Source: Tissierella praeacuta_A | Lineage (GTDB): Bacteria; Bacillota; Clostridia; Tissierellales; Tissierellaceae | Direction: 5' to 3' | NCBI RefSeq assembly: GCF_040396155.1 | Contig: NZ_JBEBOY010000005.1 | Location: 1 to 64,000 of the forward strand | DNA length: 64,000 nt | Translations under genes and position numbers: made by a program | The notes under the pieces: generated by a model | Seen by the model: only the letters and a program-made list of their open reading frames with translations | Database searches by the model: none | What the model was told of the DNA's origin: nothing | In this document: piece by piece, positions 53,060 to 60,851 of the stretch | Position numbering within the stretch: position 1 is the stretch's first letter | How the letters are laid out: every line of letters starts with the position of its first letter

Positions 53060-53085
53060 AAAAGGGCTAATATTTTAGCCCTTTT
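53060..53085. terminator. Bidirectional terminator between rqcH and the threonine dehydrogenase gene
   Basis: An 11-base-pair stem (53060-53070 with 53075-53085, loop of four) has U-rich sequence on both sides. It lies 20 bases after the rqcH stop and seven after the convergent dehydrogenase stop, so it should serve both. Confidence 0.88.
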
Positions 53086-53091
53086 AATTTT

Positions 53092-54048
53092 CTATAATCC
53101 TAATTTAATTGTAAGTTTTTCAAGCATGTCCTTAGTCATGGAGTCTAAGTCGTATTTTGGATTCCAGCCCCATTCTTCTCTAGCAGCTGAGTCATCTAAT
53201 GAATTTGGCCAAGTATCAGCAATACCTTGTCTTATTGGGTCTACATCATAATCTAATTCAAATTCTGGTATAACTTTCTTTATAGATGCAGCTAACATTT
53301 CTGGGTCGAAACTCATAGCAGTTACGTTAAATGCATTTCTATGGATTAATTTAGATGAATCTGCCTCCATAAGATTTATTATAGCATCTAATGCATCTGG
53401 CATATACATCATATCCATTTTTGTTCCTTTACCTATGAAACTAGTGTATTTCTTATTCTTTAATGCATCATAGTAAATATGAACTGCATAGTCAGTAGTT
53501 CCTCCACCTGGTAATGTTTCATAAGAAATAAGACCTGGGAAACGAACTCCTCTAGTATCTACTCCAAATCTCTTGTAATAATAATCACATAATAATTCTC
53601 CAGCTACTTTAGTAACACCATACATTGTTGTTGGTCTTTGGATAGTATCTTGTGGAGTATTATCCGCTGGTGTTGATGGACCAAATGCTGCAATAGAACT
53701 TGGTGTAAATACCATACAATTTTCTTCCCTTGCAATTTCAAGAATATTATATAAACCGTTCATATTTATATTCCAACAATCTTCTGGATGCTTTTCACCT
53801 ACAGCTGAAAGAATTGCTGCTAAATTTATTATTGTATTTACATTATGTTTTTTAACTATTTCAGATACTTCATTTCCTTTAGTTATATCTACTATTTCAA
53901 ATGGTCCTGATTCAATTAGCTTTTCATGTCCTTCTTTTACTCTTCTACCACTGGCAATAACATTATTTGCCCCATAAATTTTTCTTAGCTCTACGATTAA
54001 TTCTGAACCAATCTGCCCTAATGCTCCTGTTACTAATATTTTTCTCAT
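53092..54048 (-). CDS. tdh: Epimerase-type L-threonine 3-dehydrogenase (short-chain NAD-dependent)
   Basis: This family oxidises threonine to 2-amino-3-ketobutyrate using NAD. The protein is 318 residues from the ATG at 54048. It has the Rossmann motif GALGQIGSE at 8-16, SIAAFGPSTP, and the YGVTK catalytic Tyr-Lys near residue 142. RFPGLISYETLPGGGTTDYAV and FIGKGTKMDMMYMPDALDAI are hallmarks separating it from sugar epimerases. The ATG lies behind GGGGGTG; an ATG five codons earlier overlaps that site. No kbl (ketobutyrate CoA ligase) is adjacent, so the pathway partner lies elsewhere. Confidence 0.87.
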   Translation of the reverse strand: MRKILVTGALGQIGSELIVELRKIYGANNVIASGRRVKEGHEKLIESGPFEIVDITKGNEVSEIVKKHNVNTIINLAAILSAVGEKHPEDCWNINMNGLYNILEIAREENCMVFTPSSIAAFGPSTPADNTPQDTIQRPTTMYGVTKVAGELLCDYYYKRFGVDTRGVRFPGLISYETLPGGGTTDYAVHIYYDALKNKKYTSFIGKGTKMDMMYMPDALDAIINLMEADSSKLIHRNAFNVTAMSFDPEMLAASIKKVIPEFELDYDVDPIRQGIADTWPNSLDDSAAREEWGWNPKYDLDSMTKDMLEKLTIKLGL

Positions 54049-54093
54049 TAAATACACCCCCATTATAATTAAATACCTTCTTAATCCGTCATA

Positions 54094-54102
54094 ATTATAT
54101 CA
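54094..54102 (-). promoter_or_regulatory. Extended -10 upstream of the threonine dehydrogenase gene
   Basis: Minus-strand TGATATAAT (54102-54094) is a perfect extended -10 about 45 bases before the ATG. No good -35 stands 17 bases further up (TACTCA), which extended -10 promoters tolerate. Confidence 0.5.
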
Positions 54103-54139
54103 TATTTAATACAATTTGAGTACCCATTATATAACAAAT

Positions 54140-54967
54140 TTAGTAAAAACAAACCCCAATCCCCTTAGGTCCTAAATGTGAGCCAATTACTGGGCCTAAC
54201 TCATCAATTATTATTGTAGCCTTAGGAAATTTTTCCTGTAGTAAATCTTTTATCTTTTCAGCATCTTCCTTATTTAAAACATGACATATACCTATTTTCT
54301 CAACATTAGAAGGAAGCCTCTCCATTATAGCCGATAACACTTTATTCCTCCCCCTAAGCTTTTCTAAAAGTTTAAGTTCTCCATCTTTTAGTTGAATTAT
54401 GGGCTTAATATTTAAAAAGTTTCCTAATGTTGCCTGAACTGCCGAGAGCCTCCCCCCTCTACTTAAATACTCCAATGTATCTGTAGTTAGATAAATATTC
54501 ATATTAACTTTTTTAGTATTTAAATAACTTTCAATCTCCCTAGATGACTTTCCTTCCTTCACCATCTGTACCGCATCTTCAACTAAAAACTTCAAATTTG
54601 CAACTGCCATTTGTGAGTCAATAATAGTAATTTTTTTATTCTCTAACATGTTTTTTGCAAGCATTGCACTATTAAAAGTACCGCTTAATTTAGAAGATAA
54701 AAGAATTGCTATTATCTCATCATAACCTTCCTCAAAAGCATTGTTAAAAGCATTTAAAAATTCTCCTACTGGTGGTTGAGATGTTGAGGGGAATAATTTC
54801 GTATTTTGAAGCTTATTATAGAATTCATCAAATTCTCCTGGAAATGGATCCTTCCCTGATTCTTCTCCAAAAATATAGCTCAATGGAACTACTGTAACGT
54901 TTTCTTCCTTTGCATATTCTTTAGTTATATAACTAGTACTGTCAGTTATTATTTTAATCTTTGACAT
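54140..54967 (-). CDS. DegV-family (FakB-type) fatty-acid-binding protein
   Basis: DegV proteins bind a fatty acid and, as FakB, present it to FakA for phosphorylation. The 275 residues have IITDSTSYITKEYA at the start, TVVPLSYIFGEE, then TSQPPVGEFLNAF, LLSSKLSGTFNSAM and GGRLSAVQATLGNFLNIKPII. It ends with GPVIGSHLGPKGIGVCF, the ligand-binding HxGPG-like loop. The ATG follows GGGAGG. A FakA-type kinase is encoded at 32299-33936. Whether this protein is its actual partner, and its chain preference, cannot be read from sequence. Confidence 0.92.
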   Translation of the reverse strand: MSKIKIITDSTSYITKEYAKEENVTVVPLSYIFGEESGKDPFPGEFDEFYNKLQNTKLFPSTSQPPVGEFLNAFNNAFEEGYDEIIAILLSSKLSGTFNSAMLAKNMLENKKITIIDSQMAVANLKFLVEDAVQMVKEGKSSREIESYLNTKKVNMNIYLTTDTLEYLSRGGRLSAVQATLGNFLNIKPIIQLKDGELKLLEKLRGRNKVLSAIMERLPSNVEKIGICHVLNKEDAEKIKDLLQEKFPKATIIIDELGPVIGSHLGPKGIGVCFY

Positions 54968-54985
54968 CTTATGCCTCCCTTTATA

Positions 54986-55029
54986 AATAAAATAATTATG
55001 CCATTATCTAACAGCATAATTATTTTATT
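54986..55029 (-). repeat. 16-base-pair AT-rich hairpin in the degV leader
   Basis: Arms 54986-55001 and 55014-55029 are perfectly complementary with a 12-base loop. On the minus strand the hairpin ends TATTTTATTTATAAA just before the degV ribosome site. It could be a terminator for cobO, about 190 bases upstream, or an attenuator for degV. Confidence 0.6.
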
Positions 55030-55221
55030 ATTTCATATTTAAATTTATTTTACAAGTAGTTATCTATATTTAATACTTATTTCATGAAATATGAGAACCT
55101 TTCAATAAATATCTCCTAATTACATTCTTTACTAATATTTTACAACGATATAGATTTTACTCGCTTTCTTATATATTATTTTATTAGAATATAGTATTAA
55201 TATATAATATATAATCTATAT

Positions 55222-55737
55222 TTATTTTTCTATTCCCTTTCTAGCTTCTACACCTTTATAATAATAATGCTTTATCTCCTGCATCTCAGTAACTAAGTCA
55301 GCAAATTCAACAATTCTTTTATCTGCATATCTACCTGTTATAATCACTTCAATCTTTTGATTTCTATTCTTTAATATATCAATAATATCATCGGGGTTTA
55401 ATAATTTATAGTAAGTAGCTATATTTAACTCATCTAATACAACAATATCATATTTATCACTATTTAAAATTTTTTTACATACTTCTAGTCCTTCTTTAGC
55501 TATTCTAATATCCTCATCTGTAGGGTCATTGTATATGAAACAATCTCTACCAAATTGTTGAATTTTAAAGTTGGGAAGGTATTTCTCACTTTCTAATTCA
55601 CTATACTCCATGCCTTTAATAAATTGGCCAAAAAATACTTTCTTCCCAGCAAGAACAGCCCTTAAGGATAAACCTAATGCAGCAGTTGTCTTTCCTTTCC
55701 CGTTTCCAGTATATACATGAACATATCCTTTTTCCAC
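55222..55737 (-). CDS. cobO: Cob(I)yrinic acid a,c-diamide adenosyltransferase (CobO/BtuR type)
   Basis: This enzyme transfers the adenosyl group of ATP to cob(I)alamin or its precursors, making the B12 coenzyme. The 171 residues contain the P-loop YTGNGKGKTTAALGLSLRA near 8-26, GQFIKGMEYSE, VVLDELNIA and VIITGRYADKRIVEFADLVTEM. The C-terminal KHYYYKGVEARKGIE is the family end. The GTG at 55737 lies six bases after AAGGGGTG; an earlier GTG is within that site. No other cobalamin genes are near, which suits a salvage role. Genes requiring B12 are outside the window. Confidence 0.95.
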   Translation of the reverse strand: MEKGYVHVYTGNGKGKTTAALGLSLRAVLAGKKVFFGQFIKGMEYSELESEKYLPNFKIQQFGRDCFIYNDPTDEDIRIAKEGLEVCKKILNSDKYDIVVLDELNIATYYKLLNPDDIIDILKNRNQKIEVIITGRYADKRIVEFADLVTEMQEIKHYYYKGVEARKGIEK

Positions 55738-56135
55738 AATATACACCCCTTTCCAATAATCTTAACCTTATCCATATATTTCTTATTTCCTATAAATCTT
55801 GACTCCGATACTTCAAATTCAACAAATTGATTTGGGTATAGCTCTCTCCTCATGTTATTCGTAGGAGTAGGTTTCCATGTTGCCCGTTTAGTGACGCAAT
55901 ATCCTACAAATGTACAGCAGACCCAATTTATTTCAATTAATATATTTCATATACTCAAAAGTTGCTTGAATTTAAGGACTTTTATATAAATTTTTACATC
56001 AACACCATATACTCCACCTAGGTTGTGGCAACTAGATGATAATAATATGCGAAGGCATGATGTCAATTCATCTTCTATTTTAAAGACTTCCTCCATGATC
56101 CTGCCTCGATTCCATATCTTGCTTGACCATTCTTT
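55738..56135. other. Intergenic stretch with a possible gene remnant
   Basis: No complete gene is visible in about 400 bases. On the minus strand an open frame runs from roughly 55950 into the start of cobO and reads sensibly (for example VGYCVTKRATWKPTP and ELYPNQFVEFEVSESRFIG). It has no convincing start with a ribosome site and ends out of frame inside cobO. It may be the remains of a disrupted gene. The stretch 55870-55910 is richer in G and C than its surroundings. The rest is unremarkable. Confidence 0.35.
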
Positions 56136-57407
56136 CTATTTTAAATGGTAAAAGCCAGAATTTAATGTTGGTGGGACTGAATGGGGATACTGAATTGCAA
56201 TACGATTTTCCGGTTTTGTATCAAACAGATACAGAAAAAAAAGAAATATCCACTCCAGCGGTTTCATTATAAAATATATGGCATCAGCAATATATGGAGA
56301 CTGTATATGTTTTGCTATTGGATACCCAATTTTATCATACAAAGCCCTTACAAAACGGTGAAAGTTTGGTGTCCACTCTTCAAGAAGCTGTTCAAAAGCA
56401 TTAGTGATACACAACTGCCTATTTACAATTACTCTATGACCATGTCGTTTCCCAGTACGTATCGGCTTTACAATTGTTGGATGCCCGCCTGCTGCAACTG
56501 TACATAAATAATGTTCATCTCTATAAATGTTTTGAGGCGCAACCTTCTGTGACATATTCCAATCGGCAGTTTCTGTCCACGCTTTTATAAAGCTGTCTGG
56601 CTCCTGACCAAATAGAAGCAATATAGCAACTAAAATACCGAGCAAGGGAATTGCAGCAAGAAAAGCTATCCATGGCCAGTTGGTGGTATTATTTAGTAAT
56701 ATCACAATATGCCTATATTTATGAGAGATATTTTGTTTTTCGAAGGTTTGTTGATGCACAACATCTTTTATTGTTCTTATAGCAATCAAAATCCAGTTTA
56801 ATGGGAATAAGCAGAGTAAAATCATATCTGTATCTAGTGCAGTAAATATTTGAGCACACCATAGAATACATTGTGCAATACCAAGGTATAGTGCGGAAAT
56901 ACAAAGTACTGCAAAAAGTGGAGGCAACTTTTCAATGTTAAAAAATCTAAGAATTATATAGCCAAAAACAGCTACTAAAGCAATAATACCCATAGTCAAA
57001 AATGATTTTGTCGCAATAGGAGTATGGATTTCATGGTTGTATAATTGAATATGCCAATCGTAAAAAACAATGTCAATCAATGACACATAAAAAAGCGTAA
57101 ACGTCACCCCTATACCCATTGCTACGACTTCCCATCTTTTTATTACCTTTTCTTTTTCCTCTGTTTTGGGTTTGATAAAAAGTAAAACGATATTTTCAAT
57201 TGTTAAAACAATAGGTAACGTCAATAGTGAATATATCAATAGTCCAGATAATATGTCTCGAAAAAGGAAATTTGATGAACCTTGGATTATACTAATAATC
57301 GATAGTGTTGCTACAATGAAAAACGATCCTATAAAACTAAGTATTATTGTGGTTAAAATAGGAGCTATATAAAAATACTTACTTATCTTTCTGAAAATAA
57401 CTTTCAT
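56136..57407 (-). CDS. DUF6688-type polytopic membrane protein
   Basis: The function is unknown. The 423 residues have about seven membrane helices in residues 12-265, with an acidic/basic loop near 78-92. A soluble C-terminal region of about 150 residues follows, with a further hydrophobic stretch near 375-392. That region carries the pattern I associate with DUF6688: DEHYLCTVAAGGHPTIVKPIRTG, then VNRQLCITNAFEQLLEEW, HRFVRALYDKIGYP, MKPLEWIFLFFLYLFD and PENRIAIQY. The ATG follows AGAGGTG. It is a stand-alone gene flanked by about 400 empty bases on each side. Its Trp/His-rich composition differs from the AT-rich, Lys/Asn-rich proteins around it, hinting at acquisition. Confidence 0.78.
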   Translation of the reverse strand: MKVIFRKISKYFYIAPILTTIILSFIGSFFIVATLSIISIIQGSSNFLFRDILSGLLIYSLLTLPIVLTIENIVLLFIKPKTEEKEKVIKRWEVVAMGIGVTFTLFYVSLIDIVFYDWHIQLYNHEIHTPIATKSFLTMGIIALVAVFGYIILRFFNIEKLPPLFAVLCISALYLGIAQCILWCAQIFTALDTDMILLCLFPLNWILIAIRTIKDVVHQQTFEKQNISHKYRHIVILLNNTTNWPWIAFLAAIPLLGILVAILLLFGQEPDSFIKAWTETADWNMSQKVAPQNIYRDEHYLCTVAAGGHPTIVKPIRTGKRHGHRVIVNRQLCITNAFEQLLEEWTPNFHRFVRALYDKIGYPIAKHIQSPYIADAIYFIMKPLEWIFLFFLYLFDTKPENRIAIQYPHSVPPTLNSGFYHLK

Positions 57408-57855
57408 CTAAAACACCTCTATTTATTCTAAATAAACAACTTCTACATTTCTTATAATATCATTTTATCATAAATATTTATTCAATGAATTCACAAAATA
57501 TAAATATTTAAATCTCATATAAACCAAATAAAGATAAATACTTCTTATCTAATCTAAGATAGAACTTCTCAAACCCTTGGCTTTACCTATACTTAATACT
57601 CATGTCATTATTGTAGCACGTTCCATAGTCAGGGTCGGATGTAAATTGAAGTCTTTTGTTATGTTTTTGTATTATATTTGCACTTCTAGATGTATTTTAG
57701 AGAGGATTAAATTATTGATTAATCCTCTCTAAATTGGTTATCTACAACTATGAAACTAAAAAACTTCTCTTTTTACTAGTTTCTTGTTCTATTTTAATTG
57801 GTATATCTTATTAAAATAGTTCTTTCAAAAAAGAACTTTTTTAATCTTTGTTTTT
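57408..57855. other. Gene-poor spacer with two hairpins
   Basis: No gene is supported in these 448 bases. One perfect 15-base-pair inverted repeat (57696-57710 with 57719-57733, loop of eight) has no U run on either strand. A second, shorter hairpin (57818-57837) is described separately. The remainder is AT-rich; the short G/C-richer stretch near 57630 shows no recognised element. Confidence 0.6.
57818..57837 (-). terminator. Terminator-like hairpin after the 78-residue ORF
   Basis: An eight-base-pair stem (57818-57825 with 57830-57837) has a U-rich flank on both sides: six U on the plus strand, ATTTTAAT on the minus. It lies 18 bases past the minus-strand stop at 57856. It would fit that ORF, though the better U run is on the plus strand. 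Confidence 0.5.
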
Positions 57856-58092
57856 CTAATATTCCTTTGCATTATCAAAAATTTTGTCTGCCAATATATC
57901 TTTGAAAATTTCTTTCTCTAATTTCAAATAATCTCTCTTACTTATACCTAACTGATAAATCGTCAGATTATTATTAGATTTTACAGTTAGTATTTTATAT
58001 TTTGAATCATATGAACAAATATATCTAGTACAAGTAGTGTAATTATACTTTTTGTTTCTAGCAAATCCATTTGGCATAGTCATTGCAGTCAT
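57856..58092 (-). CDS. Small hypothetical protein, weakly KTSC-like
   Basis: The 78-residue ORF is not clearly recognised. Its middle (ICSYDSKYKILTVKSNNNLTIYQLGISKRDYLKLEK) has the YD...L.V....Y....I....Y..L spacing of the short KTSC domain, which lacks a known function. No ribosome site precedes any of the three in-frame ATGs (codons 1, 4 and 6). The first ATG overlaps a TATAAT-like run, so translation is doubtful or leaderless. It could also be a decayed gene. A hairpin follows the stop. There is no signal peptide or membrane segment. Confidence 0.4.
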   Translation of the reverse strand: MTAMTMPNGFARNKKYNYTTCTRYICSYDSKYKILTVKSNNNLTIYQLGISKRDYLKLEKEIFKDILADKIFDNAKEY

Positions 58093-58191
58093 TATATTAT
58101 AAGAGTATGAAAGTCCTCTCTAAAACTATTGGGTTTAAAATATTCATTTATATTTATAATATTTAAATCCGTGGTTTAAGATTTCTTACTA

Positions 58192-58845
58192 CTATCTCTT
58201 AAGATAAAATTCTTCACCTATATCAAAATGCTTAAGTCCTCCTTCATATATTAGCGTATCTCCTTTTATTCGGAACTTCATAATGACTTTATCACCATCA
58301 TAACAAATTAGCTGGTCGCCTTCTTGGATATAGTCCCCTTTAGGTGCATAACCATATAAATATCCGAGATTTGCCAAGTATTGTCCATTTTCGTCTAGCT
58401 CTATACTTCCATAATCAGGTATATCTTTTTTATTTTCATAAAGACCTTTTTTTACAGTATATCCGTCTGTAAAATATGTATCAAAAATTCGATATTTTCT
58501 ACTACCTGAATCATAAACTAGTGAACCTACATCAGAACCTTCAATTATCTTACCATTGAGTTGTCTAGACTTAGTTAAATTTTCATCATAGAGAATTCTC
58601 CTCAAATTATCTCCTATTAAGTTATACTCAAACATTATATCGTTTTGGTCCAAAAGCCAAATTCTAATTGTCATTTCACTTTCATTAAAGCTTACAGAAC
58701 TAGCATTGTCACCTGCTACAATCTCACAATTTATGGGTTTTAAGTCTAAGACTCCCACTATCTTGTTTGCCTTTAAATCATAAACAAATAGACCAAAATA
58801 ACCATGCAGTACTACATAATTTTCCGAGTCATAATCTAAAACCAC
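58192..58845 (-). pseudogene. C-terminal part of a clostridial exported-type protein, apparent start lost
   Basis: From a GTG at 58845 this gives 217 residues with a beta-rich, repeated-strand look (VLDYDSENYVVLHGYFGLFVYDLKANKIVGVLDLKPINCEI, then a DGQYLANLGYLYG-like tail). Similar blocks occur in secreted or membrane-anchored Clostridia/Lachnospiraceae proteins, some with M56-type peptidases, but no function is known. The frame stays open for another 90 codons' worth of bases upstream to about 59113, less the stop at 59094-59096. That extension reads ENLIKILLFFILFENQLYLISIIEEEKKKDNEKF, a signal-anchor-like segment, yet contains no ATG, GTG or TTG. The intact protein probably began there, so the gene looks broken at its start. 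Confidence 0.5.
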
Positions 58846-59083
58846 CTCAACACCACAATTAGTTTCTGAAGTAATCTCAGGTTTCTTTTTAAGTTCATCA
58901 ATAATAAACTTCTCATTATCTTTTTTCTTTTCTTCTTCTATAATAGAAATTAAGTATAATTGATTTTCAAATAATATAAAAAATAATAAAATTTTTGATA
59001 GATTTTCTTTACTTTATACGAAGTATTAAATAAGAACACAAATATATACATATAGAAATCAAAATACGAGGAAGGTGGTGCTA

Positions 59084-59650
59084 TTGAAAATAACTGAGGA
59101 AAATTTTATTAAACAATTAAGAAAAAGAAATGAAGAAGCCTTAGATTATGTTATTGATAATTATGCTTGGATTCTTAAAACTGTTATAAAAAAACATTTA
59201 TTTTATCTACCACATTTTTATGAAGAATGCATGAATGATTGTCTCCTAGCTATTTGGAATAATATTTACTCTTATGATCCTACAAAAAGCAGCTTTAAAA
59301 ATTGGGTTGGAGGAATTGCAAAATATAAATCTATAGACTATGTAAGAAAATACTTAAAAGATTTAGATAATGAAAATATAGATGGTTTATCTATACCTGT
59401 AGAAGATAATTCTTTAAAGGAAATATTATCAAATGAAATCAGCGAAGAAACCAAGAATATGCTCAATAGTTTATCTAAAGAGGATAAAGAAATTTTTAAA
59501 AAATTATATTATGACGAAAAAAATATGGATGAAATATCTAAAGATACAGGCCTTAGTAAATCTATTTTATACAATAGAATTTCTAGAGGAAAGAAGAAAA
59601 TGTATAAATCAGCTAATATCGAAGGAGGTTTTAAAAATGAAGGATTCTAA
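59084..59650 (+). CDS. RNA polymerase sigma-70-family factor (ECF-like)
   Basis: The 188-residue protein looks like an ECF sigma factor. Region 2 is FYEECMNDCLLAIWNNIYSYDPTKSSFKNWVGGIAKYKSIDYVRKYLKD (about 48-95). Region 4 is LNSLSKEDKEIFKKLYYDEKNMDEISKDTGLSKSILYNRISRGKKKM (about 128-175). The TTG at 59084 gives KITEENFIKQLRKRNEEALDYVI, the usual beginning in clostridial homologues; two GTGs just before overlap the ribosome site GGAAGGTGGTG. It overlaps the next gene by 14 bases, the classic sigma/anti-sigma coupling. The inducing signal is unknown. Confidence 0.9.
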   Translation: MKITEENFIKQLRKRNEEALDYVIDNYAWILKTVIKKHLFYLPHFYEECMNDCLLAIWNNIYSYDPTKSSFKNWVGGIAKYKSIDYVRKYLKDLDNENIDGLSIPVEDNSLKEILSNEISEETKNMLNSLSKEDKEIFKKLYYDEKNMDEISKDTGLSKSILYNRISRGKKKMYKSANIEGGFKNEGF

Positions 59651-60713
59651 AAATATCTATGAATTTTTAAATCAGATATACTTTGACATTGAAGATTATG
59701 AAAGAGAACAGTTAAATGATATAGAAAAACAAAATTTCAAAAAGACCTTTAGAAAAAATATTAAAAGAAAATTTAACCTTAAAAAACTTGGTAATATAGC
59801 TGCAGTTTTAATATTATCCATAGGGGCGTTAAGCCAAACAGATTTTGGGAAGAATGTTTATGCTATTACAGAATCAAAAATTTCAGAGATTTCTTCTTAT
59901 ATAATATCTTATTCTATAGAAAATACTCTCGGTGTTAGAAAAAATATCGAATCTTATTCAAATGCAGTTAATCAAATAGTAAAGCATAATGGAATAGGTA
60001 TAAAATTAACAGATGTATTTATAGATAAAGATGAATTAATACTTTGTATATTTTTAAACGCAAATGAGCCTATAGAAAACTCTATACTAACTCGTCATAT
60101 ATTTATAAATGGTAAAAAGGTAAACCCTCCTGTTATTAGTTCCAGAGTTACAAAGATTGTAAATTATAAAACCATGGCTAAAGTTGAGTTTATAAATATT
60201 AAAAATATTGAACTTAAAGAAGATATTAATATAAAAGTTATATTTGATAATTTACAATATTCTACAGGAGATTCTAAAAAAGAGATAGAGGGAAAATGGG
60301 AATTTGAATTCACTGCAAACGGTAAAAATTTACTAGAAAACACTCATACTTCTGCATTGGATTACTCATTTTATATAGATAATAAAAAGTATATGTTAGA
60401 GGAGTTTAGATACAATCCTGTAAATCAAAAAATACATGGAAAAAGAAGAATAAAAGATAGATATGAATCAATTGGCTATAATATTGAATTAAGGGGAAAT
60501 GACAATTTAGGAAATCAAGTTGAATTTCATTTATTACCTTTATCTGATGCTGAAGAAGATTTAGTATTTAAATACCAAAATTTATTTAGGGATTTATCTG
60601 ACGAAATCACTTCTATCACTTTAACTCCATATGCTGCAAAATATTCTGGAGAGATTAGAAGAAATGACTGGAAACAGGTTGGTGAGGAATTTACCATATT
60701 TTTAAATAAATAA
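59637..60713 (+). CDS. DUF4179-domain membrane anti-sigma factor
   Basis: Encoded with the sigma factor and translationally coupled to it, this 358-residue protein is its likely membrane regulator. It has a cytoplasmic N-terminus of about 55 residues rich in acidic and basic groups and one membrane helix near 56-73 (LGNIAAVLILSIGALSQTDFG). The extracellular DUF4179 region (FGKNVYAITESKISEISSYI) is followed by a beta-rich DUF5643-like C-terminus (GIGIKLTDVFIDKDELILCIFLN... LTPYAAKYSGEI). The ATG at 59637 lies seven bases after GAAGGAGG. Anti-sigma activity is inferred from family and position. Confidence 0.88.
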   Translation: MKDSKNIYEFLNQIYFDIEDYEREQLNDIEKQNFKKTFRKNIKRKFNLKKLGNIAAVLILSIGALSQTDFGKNVYAITESKISEISSYIISYSIENTLGVRKNIESYSNAVNQIVKHNGIGIKLTDVFIDKDELILCIFLNANEPIENSILTRHIFINGKKVNPPVISSRVTKIVNYKTMAKVEFINIKNIELKEDINIKVIFDNLQYSTGDSKKEIEGKWEFEFTANGKNLLENTHTSALDYSFYIDNKKYMLEEFRYNPVNQKIHGKRRIKDRYESIGYNIELRGNDNLGNQVEFHLLPLSDAEEDLVFKYQNLFRDLSDEITSITLTPYAAKYSGEIRRNDWKQVGEEFTIFLNK

Positions 60714-60728
60714 TCATACTATTGTAAA

Positions 60729-60788
60729 AGTAAAAGCTCTTTTCTGGAAAGAATTAAAATATTATTAAACCAGAAAAGAGCTTTTACT
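60729..60788 (+). terminator. Long inverted repeat after the anti-sigma gene
   Basis: Arms 60729-60747 and 60770-60788 are perfectly complementary over 19 bases, with a 22-base loop. It begins 15 bases past the anti-sigma stop. The left arm is CTTTT-rich only within the stem, and the U tract after it is poor, so it is a probable but atypical terminator. Confidence 0.65.
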
Positions 60789-60851
60789 ATATTGTTATAT
60801 AACCTTAGTTCCCTATACTAATATATAATACAGTTGTTTTTTGATAACCCA

